This document shows, piece after piece, positions 18,337 through 25,645 of a DNA stretch of 25,645 nt; within the stretch, counting starts at the first letter, position 1, and the number at the start of each line of letters is the position of its first letter. Under the pieces are notes generated by a model that saw nothing but the letters and a program-made list of their open reading frames with translations, did no database searches and was not told the DNA's origin. This DNA is from Pseudomonadota bacterium (GTDB taxonomy: Bacteria; SAR324; XYD2-FULL-50-16; JAHJRI01), in contig JAKSDL010000288.1 in assembly GCA_022360105.1 (NCBI GenBank), positions 1 to 25,645 on the forward strand, written 5' to 3'. The translations under genes and the position numbers were made by a program.

Positions 18337-19068
18337 TTACTCTCCGGCTTGTGTTACGCCAAAAATATTTCTATAAAGTACACCATACCCGATAAACATT
18401 AAAGGCATGGTCCAGATTAATCCAATTCCAAGCGGTATGGCGCTGACAATCATGATCAGTCCGATCACAAAGAAAAAGCCAAATACTTTAAACCAGTGCT
18501 TGGTCACAGCTTTTCTGGACGTTTCCATGGCCTCCCAGATACCCATATCCTTATCCAACATGAGAATCATTGCAAAAGCATAACTCAATGAGAGGTAGAT
18601 ACCGGGAATTACCAATAACACCAATCCGATAATTACTAATACAGATGTTGCAAGATACATCAACACAATAGAAATCAACCTGGGGTAGTACTCAAACATT
18701 TGTGAAAATGAGATATCTTTGGAAAGAGAGCGACGGATTCCCATCATTGTCACTCCAATCAGCAGCGGTGATAACAGAATACTAAATACCTGGTTTATCA
18801 CGTTCATCAGAACCGGGTCTGCCATTCCTGATGAAAACATTAAGTAAAATGGTAATTGTGTCACAATCAAGAAAATCACCAGGTAAATGATACCTGAAAG
18901 AAAAAAGCTGCCTTTGGTCCCCTTCACTAGTGACCAAGCTTCACTGATTGTTTCACCGATGGCAAAATCCCAATCCCCACTTGTGGCTTTTTCAACAGAA
19001 CCGTATTGTCCAACACTTTTATCATCTTTATTCAAATCTGCTTGTGGAGGAGTGTAAGCGTTTTCCAT
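18337..19068 (-). CDS. Multi-pass inner-membrane protein, unknown function
   Basis: A 243-residue protein with AAAGGAGAT just upstream of the ATG. The N-terminus, ENAYTPPQADL, is a short motif that opens many small membrane proteins of Gram-negatives. About six membrane segments follow from residue 55. The block LVIPGIYLSLSYAFAMILML followed by GIWEAMETSRKAVTKHWFKV is typical of the DUF975-like and glycerophosphodiesterase-membrane-domain-like superfamily. I do not know its function. It lies 374 bases upstream of the RDD-MoxR operon on the same strand, so it is probably a separate unit. Confidence 0.8.
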   Translation of the reverse strand: MENAYTPPQADLNKDDKSVGQYGSVEKATSGDWDFAIGETISEAWSLVKGTKGSFFLSGIIYLVIFLIVTQLPFYLMFSSGMADPVLMNVINQVFSILLSPLLIGVTMMGIRRSLSKDISFSQMFEYYPRLISIVLMYLATSVLVIIGLVLLVIPGIYLSLSYAFAMILMLDKDMGIWEAMETSRKAVTKHWFKVFGFFFVIGLIMIVSAIPLGIGLIWTMPLMFIGYGVLYRNIFGVTQAGE

Positions 19069-19230
19069 AAATCTCCTTTTGATTTTATTTCAAACTTCCA
19101 AATTCGGTAGGCAGCTATTTGACTGCCAATTGATTTAAACAAAAAATTCACCACCGATTTTTCTGATGCGATCATCGAAAACAACAGATGGTAAAATATC
19201 CGCTAACCGTAACCAAAAACAAGTGAATTG

Positions 19231-19316
19231 TTAATAGTTTCGCACGATAATTCTTAACTGACACTACCCTGTCAGGATGGGTTTGATACCTTAATAGTTT
19301 CGCACGACATTTCTTA
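19231..19316 (+). repeat. Direct repeat TTAATAGTTTCGCACGA, two copies
   Basis: A 26-base element occurs at 19231-19256 and 19291-19316, matching exactly over the first 17 bases and in most of the rest, with a period of 60. Between them lies a perfect hairpin, CTGACA/TGTCAG, at about 19258-19275. This could be a tandem regulator site or the trace of a mobile-element end. Confidence 0.6.
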
Positions 19317-19448
19317 CGTACTATCTCATCTGAAAGCTAATTTGTGACACAGTTGTATTGTGAGACAATTAACCTCGTGCAATTGCCGGTAGGCGTCGAG
19401 CAAAATTCAAACCGATCAATCTCAAACACCCAATAGGAGTCTATTTAC

Positions 19449-19496
19449 ATGAGTGAGTAAAAAACCGTTGTAAGAACCTTGATAAATCAGGTTCTT
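19449..19496 (+). other. Micro-ORF (MSE-stop) with ribosome site, then hairpin
   Basis: AGGAG (19435-19439) is placed nine bases before an ATG that reads Met-Ser-Glu-stop (19449-19460). Twelve bases later AAGAACCT/AGGTTCTT forms a perfect 8-base hairpin (19472-19496) with no T-run behind it. This may be a leader, or the joined start and end of a deleted gene. Confidence 0.3.
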
Positions 19497-19620
19497 TGGC
19501 ATGGTATTTTCAGAAAAACCCCCTTTGACAATCCGTTACAGGATTACTGGGGATATACCAAAATGTCCTCAAAAACCGGGGGCATCTGTTGAAAATTTAT
19601 CAATGAATTCTGGAGCTGAA

Positions 19621-21987
19621 ATGACTGCAAAGTTAATTAACGCCTGGGCCGAATTTGTCGTCAAAAGGCGCATAATGGTCCTGGCTGCCAGTCTGTTACT
19701 GTTACCGATTTTTATATTCTCCATGAGAACCATCAAATTCGATGCATCAAACGAAATGTGGTTTCTCAAGGATGATCCTTCTTTGGCTGAATACGAATTT
19801 TTAAAGGAAACGTTTGGCAGCGCCCAGTATATTTTGATTGGTGTGCCAAAACGGCAGGGGGAAGAGAGTGTTATCACAGCTGAAAACCTGCGGGTGATTC
19901 ATGAATTAACCGAATTTTTGGAAGACCATGATTTGATCGACAAGGTCAGTTCCCTGTCCAACTACCAGGTTATCAATGGAAGCACAGGGACCCTGGAGAT
20001 CGATGATCTGGTTGAGGACTTTGATACCTTTGAAGGCACCCCGGAGCAGATATCACAAATCCGTGAAACCATGAAAGGAGAAATTCTGGTCCACGATTTT
20101 ATGATCGCCAGGGACTTCAATGATACATTGATTCTGGCGAGAACGATCTATGAAGATTCGATCGATGATAAAGTCCGCCTGGTGAACGATTTGAATAGTT
20201 TTATAACGCAAAGCGATTACCAGTCACGCGGGTATCAGTTTTACCTGATGGGAGACCCTGTTATTTCAGAAGGGTTTTTCACGACATCTATGAAAGATCA
20301 GGCAACGACCTTTCCTTTGATGTTTTTACTGGTGACTTTTTTACTGATTATATCTTTTCGATCGCTTGCCGGAGTGTTTACTCCCTGGGTAGTTATTATC
20401 ATGTCGGTTCTTGGCATGTATGCCCTTTTAAGTGCCATGAACTGGTCGCTAAACATGCTGAACGCCATGCTGCCGATTCTGGTGGTTGTCGTGAGTATTG
20501 GAGACTCGATTCACGTGTTGGTCGAATATTATCATTTCAGAAATGAAGGAAAAGACTCTAAGGAATCGGCAAAAGGTGCGATCCGGATGATGTTTTCTCC
20601 CTGCTTTTTCACTACGCTGACTACCTATGTGGGCTTTACAGCCGTTGCAGTAACAAAATTAGCGCCTCTCAGGGAATATGCTTTTCTAGCCGGATCTGCG
20701 GTCTGGCTGGCCTTTTTGTTCTCCCTGACTACCCTGCCCGCTATTTTGAGCTTTGTAAAAACAAAGGGTAATCGTGTGGAAAAGATCATAAAGACCGGAG
20801 CCGTAGCGAGACTTACCGCAAATGTTTCGCCCTGGACAAAAAAGCACTTTGTTAAAATCATGGTGTATGGAAATATCCTGGTTGCACTGGCCTTGATTTC
20901 CGCAACACAGATTGAAGTGGACTCCAACTTCGTAAAAAACTTCAAGCAGGGAACTCCCATTCGGGCATCCATGGAATATTTCGATGAGCTCTTTAACGGC
21001 GGATTAACCCTGGAGTTCATCTTTGATAGCGGCACGGAGGACGGCATCAAGGATCCTCAGTTTTTAAATGAGGTTCTGGCTTTTCAGGAGTATGCAGAAG
21101 GACTTCCTATTACGGGTAAAGTCAATTCCATGATCAATTATGTCCGGAAAATGAATCAAACCCTGAACGATGAAAATCCGGCGAACTATGTCTTACCGGA
21201 CACCAGGAATGCCATTGCCCAGTATCTGCTGATGTATTCATTGTCCGGTCCGACTGAGGATTTAAGTGATTTAAAGTCCTTTGATGATCGCTATTTGCGA
21301 TTAAGCATGAGAATTCCTAACATGACAACCGAGGAAAACAGGGTGCTGATTGGGGAAGTGAAAGACAAGCTGGCAGCCGATCATCCTTCACTGAAATCCA
21401 CCATCACCGGTGATATGGTTCTGTGGACAGTCATGGGCGGTTATATCCAGGACGGTCTGGTCAAGTCATTTTCATTGGCTATTTTCACCATTATCCTTTG
21501 CTTTTTTATCTTGTTCCGTTCGATTAAATACGGATTACTGGCGATGATCCCGAGTTTAACCCCAATTGTGATTGCGGGCGGTATCATGAGTGCCATGGGA
21601 ATCTACCTTGATTTTACAACAATGATTGTAGCGGCAGTAACTTTTGGTATTGCCGTGGATGATACCATTCATGTCATGTCCCGCTTTGTCAGGGCTAAAA
21701 GAGAAGGAAGCTCCAATGAAGAAGCGATCCACCTTGCCATTACGGAAGCCGGGCGTGCAGTGGTTTTTAGCTCAATCATCCTTGTTTCCGGTTTTTCCAT
21801 GTTGATGTTTTCCGGCTTTGTGCCAAATATCTATTTTGGATTTTTTGCGGTGGTTATAATTTTTATCGCATTAATTTCGGATCTTTATCTATTGCCGGCT
21901 GCGATTTACACAATCATTCGTTCCAATGGTTCTAAAAAAGGACTGACAAAAGGAACGGTCTCTACGAAAAAAGCCCTGGGGAATTGA
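19621..21987 (+). CDS. MMPL/RND-superfamily exporter (COG1033 type)
   Basis: From the ATG at 19621, with GGAG about seven bases upstream, the protein is 788 residues; an in-frame ATG at 19501 would add 40 non-homologous residues. Two repeats each carry a first membrane helix, an extracytoplasmic loop of about 180 residues and five clustered helices. The repeat motifs are VVVVSIGDSIHVLVEYYHF (about residues 290-310) and FGIAVDDTIHVMSRF (about 675-690). They carry the Asp residues that relay protons in RND/MMPL pumps. Such exporters move lipids, hopanoids or other hydrophobic compounds; the substrate here is unknown. No membrane-fusion or outer-membrane partner gene is next to it. Confidence 0.92.
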   Translation: MTAKLINAWAEFVVKRRIMVLAASLLLLPIFIFSMRTIKFDASNEMWFLKDDPSLAEYEFLKETFGSAQYILIGVPKRQGEESVITAENLRVIHELTEFLEDHDLIDKVSSLSNYQVINGSTGTLEIDDLVEDFDTFEGTPEQISQIRETMKGEILVHDFMIARDFNDTLILARTIYEDSIDDKVRLVNDLNSFITQSDYQSRGYQFYLMGDPVISEGFFTTSMKDQATTFPLMFLLVTFLLIISFRSLAGVFTPWVVIIMSVLGMYALLSAMNWSLNMLNAMLPILVVVVSIGDSIHVLVEYYHFRNEGKDSKESAKGAIRMMFSPCFFTTLTTYVGFTAVAVTKLAPLREYAFLAGSAVWLAFLFSLTTLPAILSFVKTKGNRVEKIIKTGAVARLTANVSPWTKKHFVKIMVYGNILVALALISATQIEVDSNFVKNFKQGTPIRASMEYFDELFNGGLTLEFIFDSGTEDGIKDPQFLNEVLAFQEYAEGLPITGKVNSMINYVRKMNQTLNDENPANYVLPDTRNAIAQYLLMYSLSGPTEDLSDLKSFDDRYLRLSMRIPNMTTEENRVLIGEVKDKLAADHPSLKSTITGDMVLWTVMGGYIQDGLVKSFSLAIFTIILCFFILFRSIKYGLLAMIPSLTPIVIAGGIMSAMGIYLDFTTMIVAAVTFGIAVDDTIHVMSRFVRAKREGSSNEEAIHLAITEAGRAVVFSSIILVSGFSMLMFSGFVPNIYFGFFAVVIIFIALISDLYLLPAAIYTIIRSNGSKKGLTKGTVSTKKALGN

Positions 21988-22112
21988 AATTGCAAGAATT
22001 TAAGGAAGCCTTTACCTGTGAGAATCGAGATAATCACAAATTGAATCTTGAATCCAGCAGTGAACTGCTTTATGATTGGATTACCAGGGAAAGACATAGT
22101 CCGGGAAGGTAG
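21984..22112 (+). CDS. Possible 42-residue ORF overlapping the exporter stop
   Basis: A TTG at 21984 overlaps the exporter stop in a TTGA arrangement and opens a frame of 42 residues ending at TAG 22110-22112. The product is hydrophilic (EFKEAFTCENRDNHKLNLES) and reads like protein rather than noise. The GGGG upstream is too close for a good ribosome site. It could be a coupled small protein, the relic of a longer gene, or chance. Low confidence. Confidence 0.22.
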   Translation: MKLQEFKEAFTCENRDNHKLNLESSSELLYDWITRERHSPGR

Positions 22113-22160
22113 AAAAATTCGGACTGTAGTAGTTCCCTCAAGGCTTATGTGGCCCTTTAT

Positions 22161-22225
22161 CGGGTTTGGGAAGGTGAACCCGGAGATTTTTGCATTAAAA
22201 ACCGCCTGTTTGCAAACGGGCGGTT
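22161..22225 (+). terminator. Two tandem hairpins after the exporter
   Basis: CGGGTT (22161-22166) pairs with AACCCG (22177-22182), followed by GAGATTTTT. A second, stronger hairpin of AACCGCCTGTTTG against CAAACGGGCGGTT lies at 22200-22225 with one G-T pair. The first has the better T-tract. They probably end the exporter transcript before the small gene at 22262. Confidence 0.5.
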
Positions 22226-22261
22226 GAATACCTGTTTTGAATGTCTAAAAAAGGAGTTCTG

Positions 22262-22441
22262 ATGAAAAAAGCATTTCTGTATCTGTTTCTGACCAATCTG
22301 GTGCTGCTCGCTTCCACCACCCCTGTGCTGGCAGAAGAAGTGAACAAAATACCGTGGATGATTTTTACCTATGGCATTCCCGGGTTGGCAGCTCTCGCGA
22401 TTATTATTCCTTTTTTACAACATCTAATTGGAAAAGACTGA
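22262..22441 (+). CDS. 59-residue peptide with signal sequence and one TM segment
   Basis: ATG at 22262 lies six bases after AAAGGAG, a strong ribosome site; a longer in-frame start at 22241 lacks one. Residues 1-23 look like a cleavable signal peptide (MKKAFLYLFLTNLVLLAS, ending in VLA-EE). Residues 32-50 are a second hydrophobic stretch (WMIFTYGIPGLAALAIII), and the C-terminus is short and basic. If the first segment is cleaved, the mature peptide is about 35 residues and mostly membrane-embedded. It stands between terminator-like hairpins as a single-gene unit. I do not recognise a family. A role as a small membrane regulator, for example of the neighbouring exporter, is only a guess. Confidence 0.6.
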   Translation: MKKAFLYLFLTNLVLLASTTPVLAEEVNKIPWMIFTYGIPGLAALAIIIPFLQHLIGKD

Positions 22442-22460
22442 TCCCAGAATTCCCCCAAGA

Positions 22461-22487
22461 AACCTGCCAATTCAAAATCGGCAGGTT
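22461..22487. terminator. Hairpin after the 59-residue peptide gene
   Basis: AACCTGCC and GGCAGGTT are perfect 8-base arms around an 11-base loop, 20 bases after the stop codon. No T-run follows, so it may protect the RNA end or act as a weak terminator. Confidence 0.45.
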
Positions 22488-22796
22488 CCCATCCAACGTC
22501 ATTTAGTAAAAAAAACTGAAACATCTTACTATCCTGAACCCGCGATCTTCGTCACCACAAGAATTTTGGTCATTAGGCGCAGATGTCGATTTTGTGTCAT
22601 TCCGGACTTGACCCCATAAGCGCTAAGTTGTTTTCCAGACATTAGCAGTTCCGTTAGAGCGAGGCATTATAGCCGGCGTGCTTTAGCCGCATTAAGCAAT
22701 AGATCGTTAAAAATTAGTAATTGCCCGTTGATTATCAAAGCAGTTGCAATTCAGCATTCATACTCACAATGGAGCACTTGGATTAAGATGAGCCGC

Positions 22797-22826
22797 AGGA
22801 TGGGTAACTCTGTTACCCATCGGGCG
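22797..22826. repeat. Palindromic dispersed repeat, copy 2 (inverted)
   Basis: These 30 bases are the exact reverse complement of 10876-10905. The core palindrome is GATGGGTAAC with its inverse, separated by three bases. Confidence 0.8.
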
Positions 22827-23095
22827 AACTGGATCAACAATTTCGTGACGTTTCCGGCTTGATAGATAGATGTAAAATAAATGTAAAGCATTTTGCTTGA
22901 CCGACGTACCAGGATGACCTATCATCCTTTCTGGCGTTCTGTTGCGAGATAGCAGGAGAACACCGATTCAAAGGCACTTTAATTCAGCCCAAACAATAAG
23001 CACATGTTTTAATATGTAAACTGGAGCACGGCGAGTACCAATAAGCTGATAGCTGTGCCAACCGCTAAATGCTGAAGAATTAAAGGAGGAGTAAG

Positions 23096-23923
23096 ATGAA
23101 ACGTTTTCAAAAAATCTTAATAGTGTCCCTTGTTTTTGCAATGGCTATGTTTTCATTCTCAGGAGCCGGTCTTGCCAAGGATAAGGCTTATACAACCAAA
23201 GATCTGAATGAGCAACTCGTGCTGGCAACGGTCTGGATGCAGGCTTCAGCTGAATATAGGGCACTTTGCTACCAGGCTTTTAATCTTGGTAGAATGAATC
23301 TTGATAATTTTATTGCCAATTACAAAGGCAAAAAACCAATCGCTATCATTGTAGATGCCGATGAGACCGTTATTGATAACTCAGCTTACGAAGCCTGGCT
23401 GATCGGGAAGGATTTTGGTTATTCCTCTAAAACCTGGGAGCCTTGGATGGCCGCAGCTGAAGCTACTGCGCTTCCGGGTGCAAAGAAATTTCTGAACTAT
23501 GCCGCTTCCAAAGGTGTGGAGGTGTTTTATGTAACCAACCGCAAAATGATTGGGTACGACGGCACCTTCAAGAACTTGAAAGCCCTTGGATTCCCAAATG
23601 TTGACAAAAAACATCTCCTGCTCAGGACCAAAAGCAGCGACAAACAAGCCAGAAGGGATATCGTCAACAAGGATTATGCTGTTGCCCTGCTCATGGGAGA
23701 TAACCTGAATGATTTCGAAAGTGTATTCGGAAGTAATTCAATGGAGCAGCGATTTGCTGCAACGGATAACGTGGAAGACAAGTGGGGCACTAAATACATC
23801 GTATTTCCAAACCCGACCTATGGTGCTTGGGTAGGTGCTGTTTACAACGGAAATTGGGGCGCCAGCGCCGCTGAAAAAGACAAAATGCGCAAGGCTGCTT
23901 TAACTATCTGGAATAAAAAATAA
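23096..23923 (+). CDS. Periplasmic HAD acid phosphatase, e(P4) family
   Basis: A 275-residue protein with a strong AAAGGAGG ribosome site. Residues 1-27 form a signal peptide ending GLA-KD. The HAD phosphatase motifs are complete: motif I VDADETVIDNS (D87, D89), motif II VTNRK (T147), Lys183 in the SDKQARRD segment, and motif III/IV MGDNLNDF (D202, D206). This order, with TWEPWM ahead of motif II, is that of class C acid phosphatases and the 5'-nucleotidase e(P4) family (PF03767). These strip phosphate from nucleotides outside the cytoplasm. Unlike the founding e(P4) lipoprotein, no Cys lies at the cleavage site, so the enzyme should be soluble in the periplasm. It is a single-gene unit with its own terminator. 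Confidence 0.92.
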   Translation: MKRFQKILIVSLVFAMAMFSFSGAGLAKDKAYTTKDLNEQLVLATVWMQASAEYRALCYQAFNLGRMNLDNFIANYKGKKPIAIIVDADETVIDNSAYEAWLIGKDFGYSSKTWEPWMAAAEATALPGAKKFLNYAASKGVEVFYVTNRKMIGYDGTFKNLKALGFPNVDKKHLLLRTKSSDKQARRDIVNKDYAVALLMGDNLNDFESVFGSNSMEQRFAATDNVEDKWGTKYIVFPNPTYGAWVGAVYNGNWGASAAEKDKMRKAALTIWNKK

Positions 23924-23950
23924 ATCTCTTAGTCTGTCCCGCAAAATTTT

Positions 23951-24009
23951 AAGGCTGCTGCTGGAGATGAGAGGTACCATCAAAAACACTTATGGCAGCA
24001 GCCTTTTGA
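23951..24009 (+). terminator. Long perfect-stem hairpin after the acid phosphatase gene
   Basis: AAGGCTGCTGC (23951-23961) and GCAGCAGCCTT (23995-24005) form a perfect 11-base stem with a loop of about 33 bases. The right arm runs into a short TTTT. It begins about 27 bases after the stop codon. Confidence 0.65.
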
Positions 24010-24166
24010 ATCACTGCAAGGCGTCCCCACACTGGCGCCAATGCTCCCGTTGTTAACAACCAAAGCTATCTACATCCAAAAGTCTCCACTCTAAAACATT
24101 GTACCAACAGTCGGGATGCAGCCCTTGTTGTATGGCATGGACCGGATAGCCGGCACAGTTTATAAA

Positions 24167-24219
24167 GCCTAAAATGTGTATGTATACTTTTAATTTTATT
24201 TTGATTAGACATTTTAGGC
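24167..24219. repeat. Perfect 11-base inverted repeat
   Basis: GCCTAAAATGT (24167-24177) and ACATTTTAGGC (24209-24219) are exact inverse copies around 31 AT-rich bases. This could be a small mobile-element end pair or a hairpin. Confidence 0.5.
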
Positions 24220-24494
24220 CGATAAAGTACAAAAAAAATTGCAATACCCAATACTAAACAAAATAAAATACGCAACTGCATATTAAGAAGCGGAATTTAA
24301 AGTAACCATGATGTTTAAAACCTTGTTTCACAATACAAACAAGTCCACTGGTATCATTCAATTTCGGGTCTCCTGTTGTTTTAAAAAAGATATCTTTTCA
24401 TTTATCGACTAAATATAGAGTTCGGTTTTTAGTACCATTTATAAATCATTAAGCTAGATAAAACAAAAATTTATGCAGGTTTTTCTTGATACCC

Positions 24495-24524
24495 CGTAGC
24501 CGTTGTTTTAAAAAACATGCTACG
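24495..24524. promoter_or_regulatory. Hairpin CGTAGC/GCTACG with inner A/T helix
   Basis: The outer arms CGTAGC and GCTACG are perfect, and an inner GTTTT/AAAAC helix can extend them. It shares the 14-base GTTGTTTTAAAAAA with a site 127 bases upstream. It lies about 310 bases before the binding-protein gene. Confidence 0.35.
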
Positions 24525-24837
24525 ATCTTCAAGTCATTTTACAAAACCTATTGATAGAGATTTGCCATTATGAGCTCCATCTTGAAACCGATTCTTTTAT
24601 GGCTGAATTTGGATAGTTTTCAAACTTTTTTGAAGAGGTATCGTTCAATTTAAAGCAAAGATCACATCGAATTTATAAATCGGCTAATTGCGATTAAGTC
24701 GAAATATGCCTCGGTTTTTCATCTTTTTTCTTTGATCACATGGTTTTGTAATTATGAAATAAGATGTCTTGGCATGTTACTGGTTTTAATTAATCTTTTA
24801 GTCACGAAAAATAACACTAAACAAAGAGAGGGTACAG

Positions 24838-25645
24838 ATGAAAAATTTGAAAAGAAAACTGACTATTATCCTTGCTTTAGTCGTTGGCGTTTTATTGATA
24901 GATGTTACCGCGTATGCTAAGACCTATAAGGGTCTTTTTGTATATTGGCGGGGAGAAACCGCCTGTGGGCAAGGTTTTAAGGAAGGATTGAAAAATCTCG
25001 GTTATAAAATCAGTGCGACAGAATTCAATGCAAATAAAGACAAGAAAAAGCTCAACAAGTTTCTTTCATCAATTAAAGAGAAAGATTTTGATTTCGTTTA
25101 CACATTCGGGACAACCGTAAGTGTCACCTCTGCAAAATACATCAAAAACACGCCCATTTTTTTCGGGATTGTTACAAATCCGCTTAAGGCAGGTCTGGTT
25201 AAAAGCTGGGAGAACTCAGGTAACAATACAACGGGTGTAAGTCATGCAATTCCTTATGGAGATCAGGTCGATTTCATTCTGCGAATCGGTGAAATTAAGT
25301 CAATTGGTATCATATACAACCCAAAAGAACAAAACTCCATTATTGCAAAAACTGAACTGGATTCGTTATTAAAAAAGCGAGGTATCTCTCTCAAAGCATA
25401 CCCCGCAGGGAACAAAGGCGCGATTCAAAGAGCTGTTAAAAAGATTTCCTCAGATAGACCTGATATCGTTTATTTACCGTCAGACTCTTTTATTGTGGAC
25501 AATGGAGGAAAAATAATTTCTGCTTTGACAGCTGCAAAGATGCCCACTTACGGAGCGTTAGAAAAATTTATTAATGAACAGGGCGCCATGATTGGTATTG
25601 TTTCCAGTTATAAAAGTGTAGGCTTGGCTTTAGCGGAGAATGCCG
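24838..25645 (+). CDS. PF04392-type ABC substrate-binding protein, 3' end cut by window
   Basis: From the ATG at 24838, behind AGAGAGGG, 269 residues are visible and the frame is open at the right edge. Residues 1-28 are a signal peptide (LTIILALVVGVLLID, cleavage near AYA-KT) with no lipobox. The mature part has two Rossmann-like lobes. Lobe one contains FDFVYTFGTTVSVTSAKYIK and TPIFFGIVTNPLKAGLV; lobe two starts near SIGIIYNPKEQNSIIAKTEL and contains DIVYLPSDSFIVDNGG. This is the ABC_sub_bind family (PF04392, TrpX-like), whose members bind aromatic amino acids or other small ligands. No permease or ATPase gene is visible. Because the family also occurs as the sensing part of kinases and cyclases, the missing C-terminus matters for the call. 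Confidence 0.85.
   Translation, partial: MKNLKRKLTIILALVVGVLLIDVTAYAKTYKGLFVYWRGETACGQGFKEGLKNLGYKISATEFNANKDKKKLNKFLSSIKEKDFDFVYTFGTTVSVTSAKYIKNTPIFFGIVTNPLKAGLVKSWENSGNNTTGVSHAIPYGDQVDFILRIGEIKSIGIIYNPKEQNSIIAKTELDSLLKKRGISLKAYPAGNKGAIQRAVKKISSDRPDIVYLPSDSFIVDNGGKIISALTAAKMPTYGALEKFINEQGAMIGIVSSYKSVGLALAENA

Larger units (their letters stand above)
19069..19620. other. Intergenic region upstream of the MMPL exporter
   Basis: This 552-base gap contains a pair of direct repeats 60 bases apart (19231-19316) with a small hairpin between them. A three-codon ORF with a good ribosome site (19449-19460) and an 8-base hairpin (19472-19496) follow. The exporter frame could extend to 19501, but its homologous start is the ATG at 19621. 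Confidence 0.55.
22442..23095. other. Intergenic region before the acid phosphatase
   Basis: A 654-base gap with no supported gene. It holds the hairpin above, a fragment TGTCATTCCGGACTTGACC (about 22596-22614) that looks like one end of a common dispersed repeat, the second copy of the 30-base palindromic repeat, and a tight AGGATGA/TCATCCT hairpin at 22911-22928. Confidence 0.55.
23924..24837. other. Long AT-rich non-coding region before the binding-protein gene
   Basis: This 914-base gap holds the phosphatase terminator, then about 830 bases of AT-rich sequence with no supported gene. Visible structure: an 11-base inverted repeat (24167-24219), the palindrome AAAAGATATCTTTT (24385-24398), and a GTTGTTTTAAAAAA direct repeat (24375 and 24502), whose second copy sits inside a hairpin (24495-24524). 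A long regulated leader or a decayed gene are both possible. Confidence 0.5.

Noticed and set aside
24570..24653. 27-codon frame beginning MSSILKPILLWL
   Set aside because: It looks mildly protein-like but has no ribosome site and is too short to support without conservation.

Overview
The window comes from a Gram-negative bacterium of moderate G+C, by eye somewhat below 50 percent. It encodes outer-membrane-type lipoproteins, an LpoB-like peptidoglycan synthase activator, an MMPL/RND exporter, a LysR regulator and a DUF1127 protein. That mix fits Proteobacteria in the broad sense, including Desulfobacterota, but I cannot fix the lineage from the sequence. I see no rRNA, tRNA, CRISPR array, transposase, integrase or phage gene.

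Left end (1-2314, minus strand): an operon of an LpoB-like lipoprotein and a second, larger lipoprotein that runs off the left edge, behind a near-consensus sigma-70 promoter. Next (2411-6396, plus strand): a membrane-quality-control operon of long NfeD (ClpP-class protease plus membrane and OB domains), short NfeD and flotillin-like FloA, then a small acidic membrane-anchored protein. An RpoE-like promoter candidate lies in front.

Centre (6600-11170): a monomeric NADP-dependent isocitrate dehydrogenase with its own palindromic leader, strong terminator and distinctive arginine codon use. It is followed by a REPIN-like repeat pair, a DUF1127 protein divergent from a LysR regulator, and a palindromic repeat that recurs in inverted orientation about 12 kb away.

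The most coherent and least understood locus is the minus-strand operon 17962-11172: RDD protein, SpoIIM-like protein, DUF4129 protein, DUF4350 protein, MoxR AAA+ ATPase and DUF58 protein. All five junctions overlap, by 4 to 20 bases. Similar gene sets are known elsewhere but their function is undefined. The layout suggests a membrane complex worked on by a MoxR/DUF58 chaperone-like pair.

Right part (18337-25645): a multi-pass membrane protein, an MMPL-type exporter, a tiny secreted or membrane peptide gene, a periplasmic HAD acid phosphatase of the e(P4) family without a lipobox, and the start of a PF04392-type ABC substrate-binding protein that runs off the right edge. The gaps here are long, AT-rich and full of hairpins and inverted repeats.
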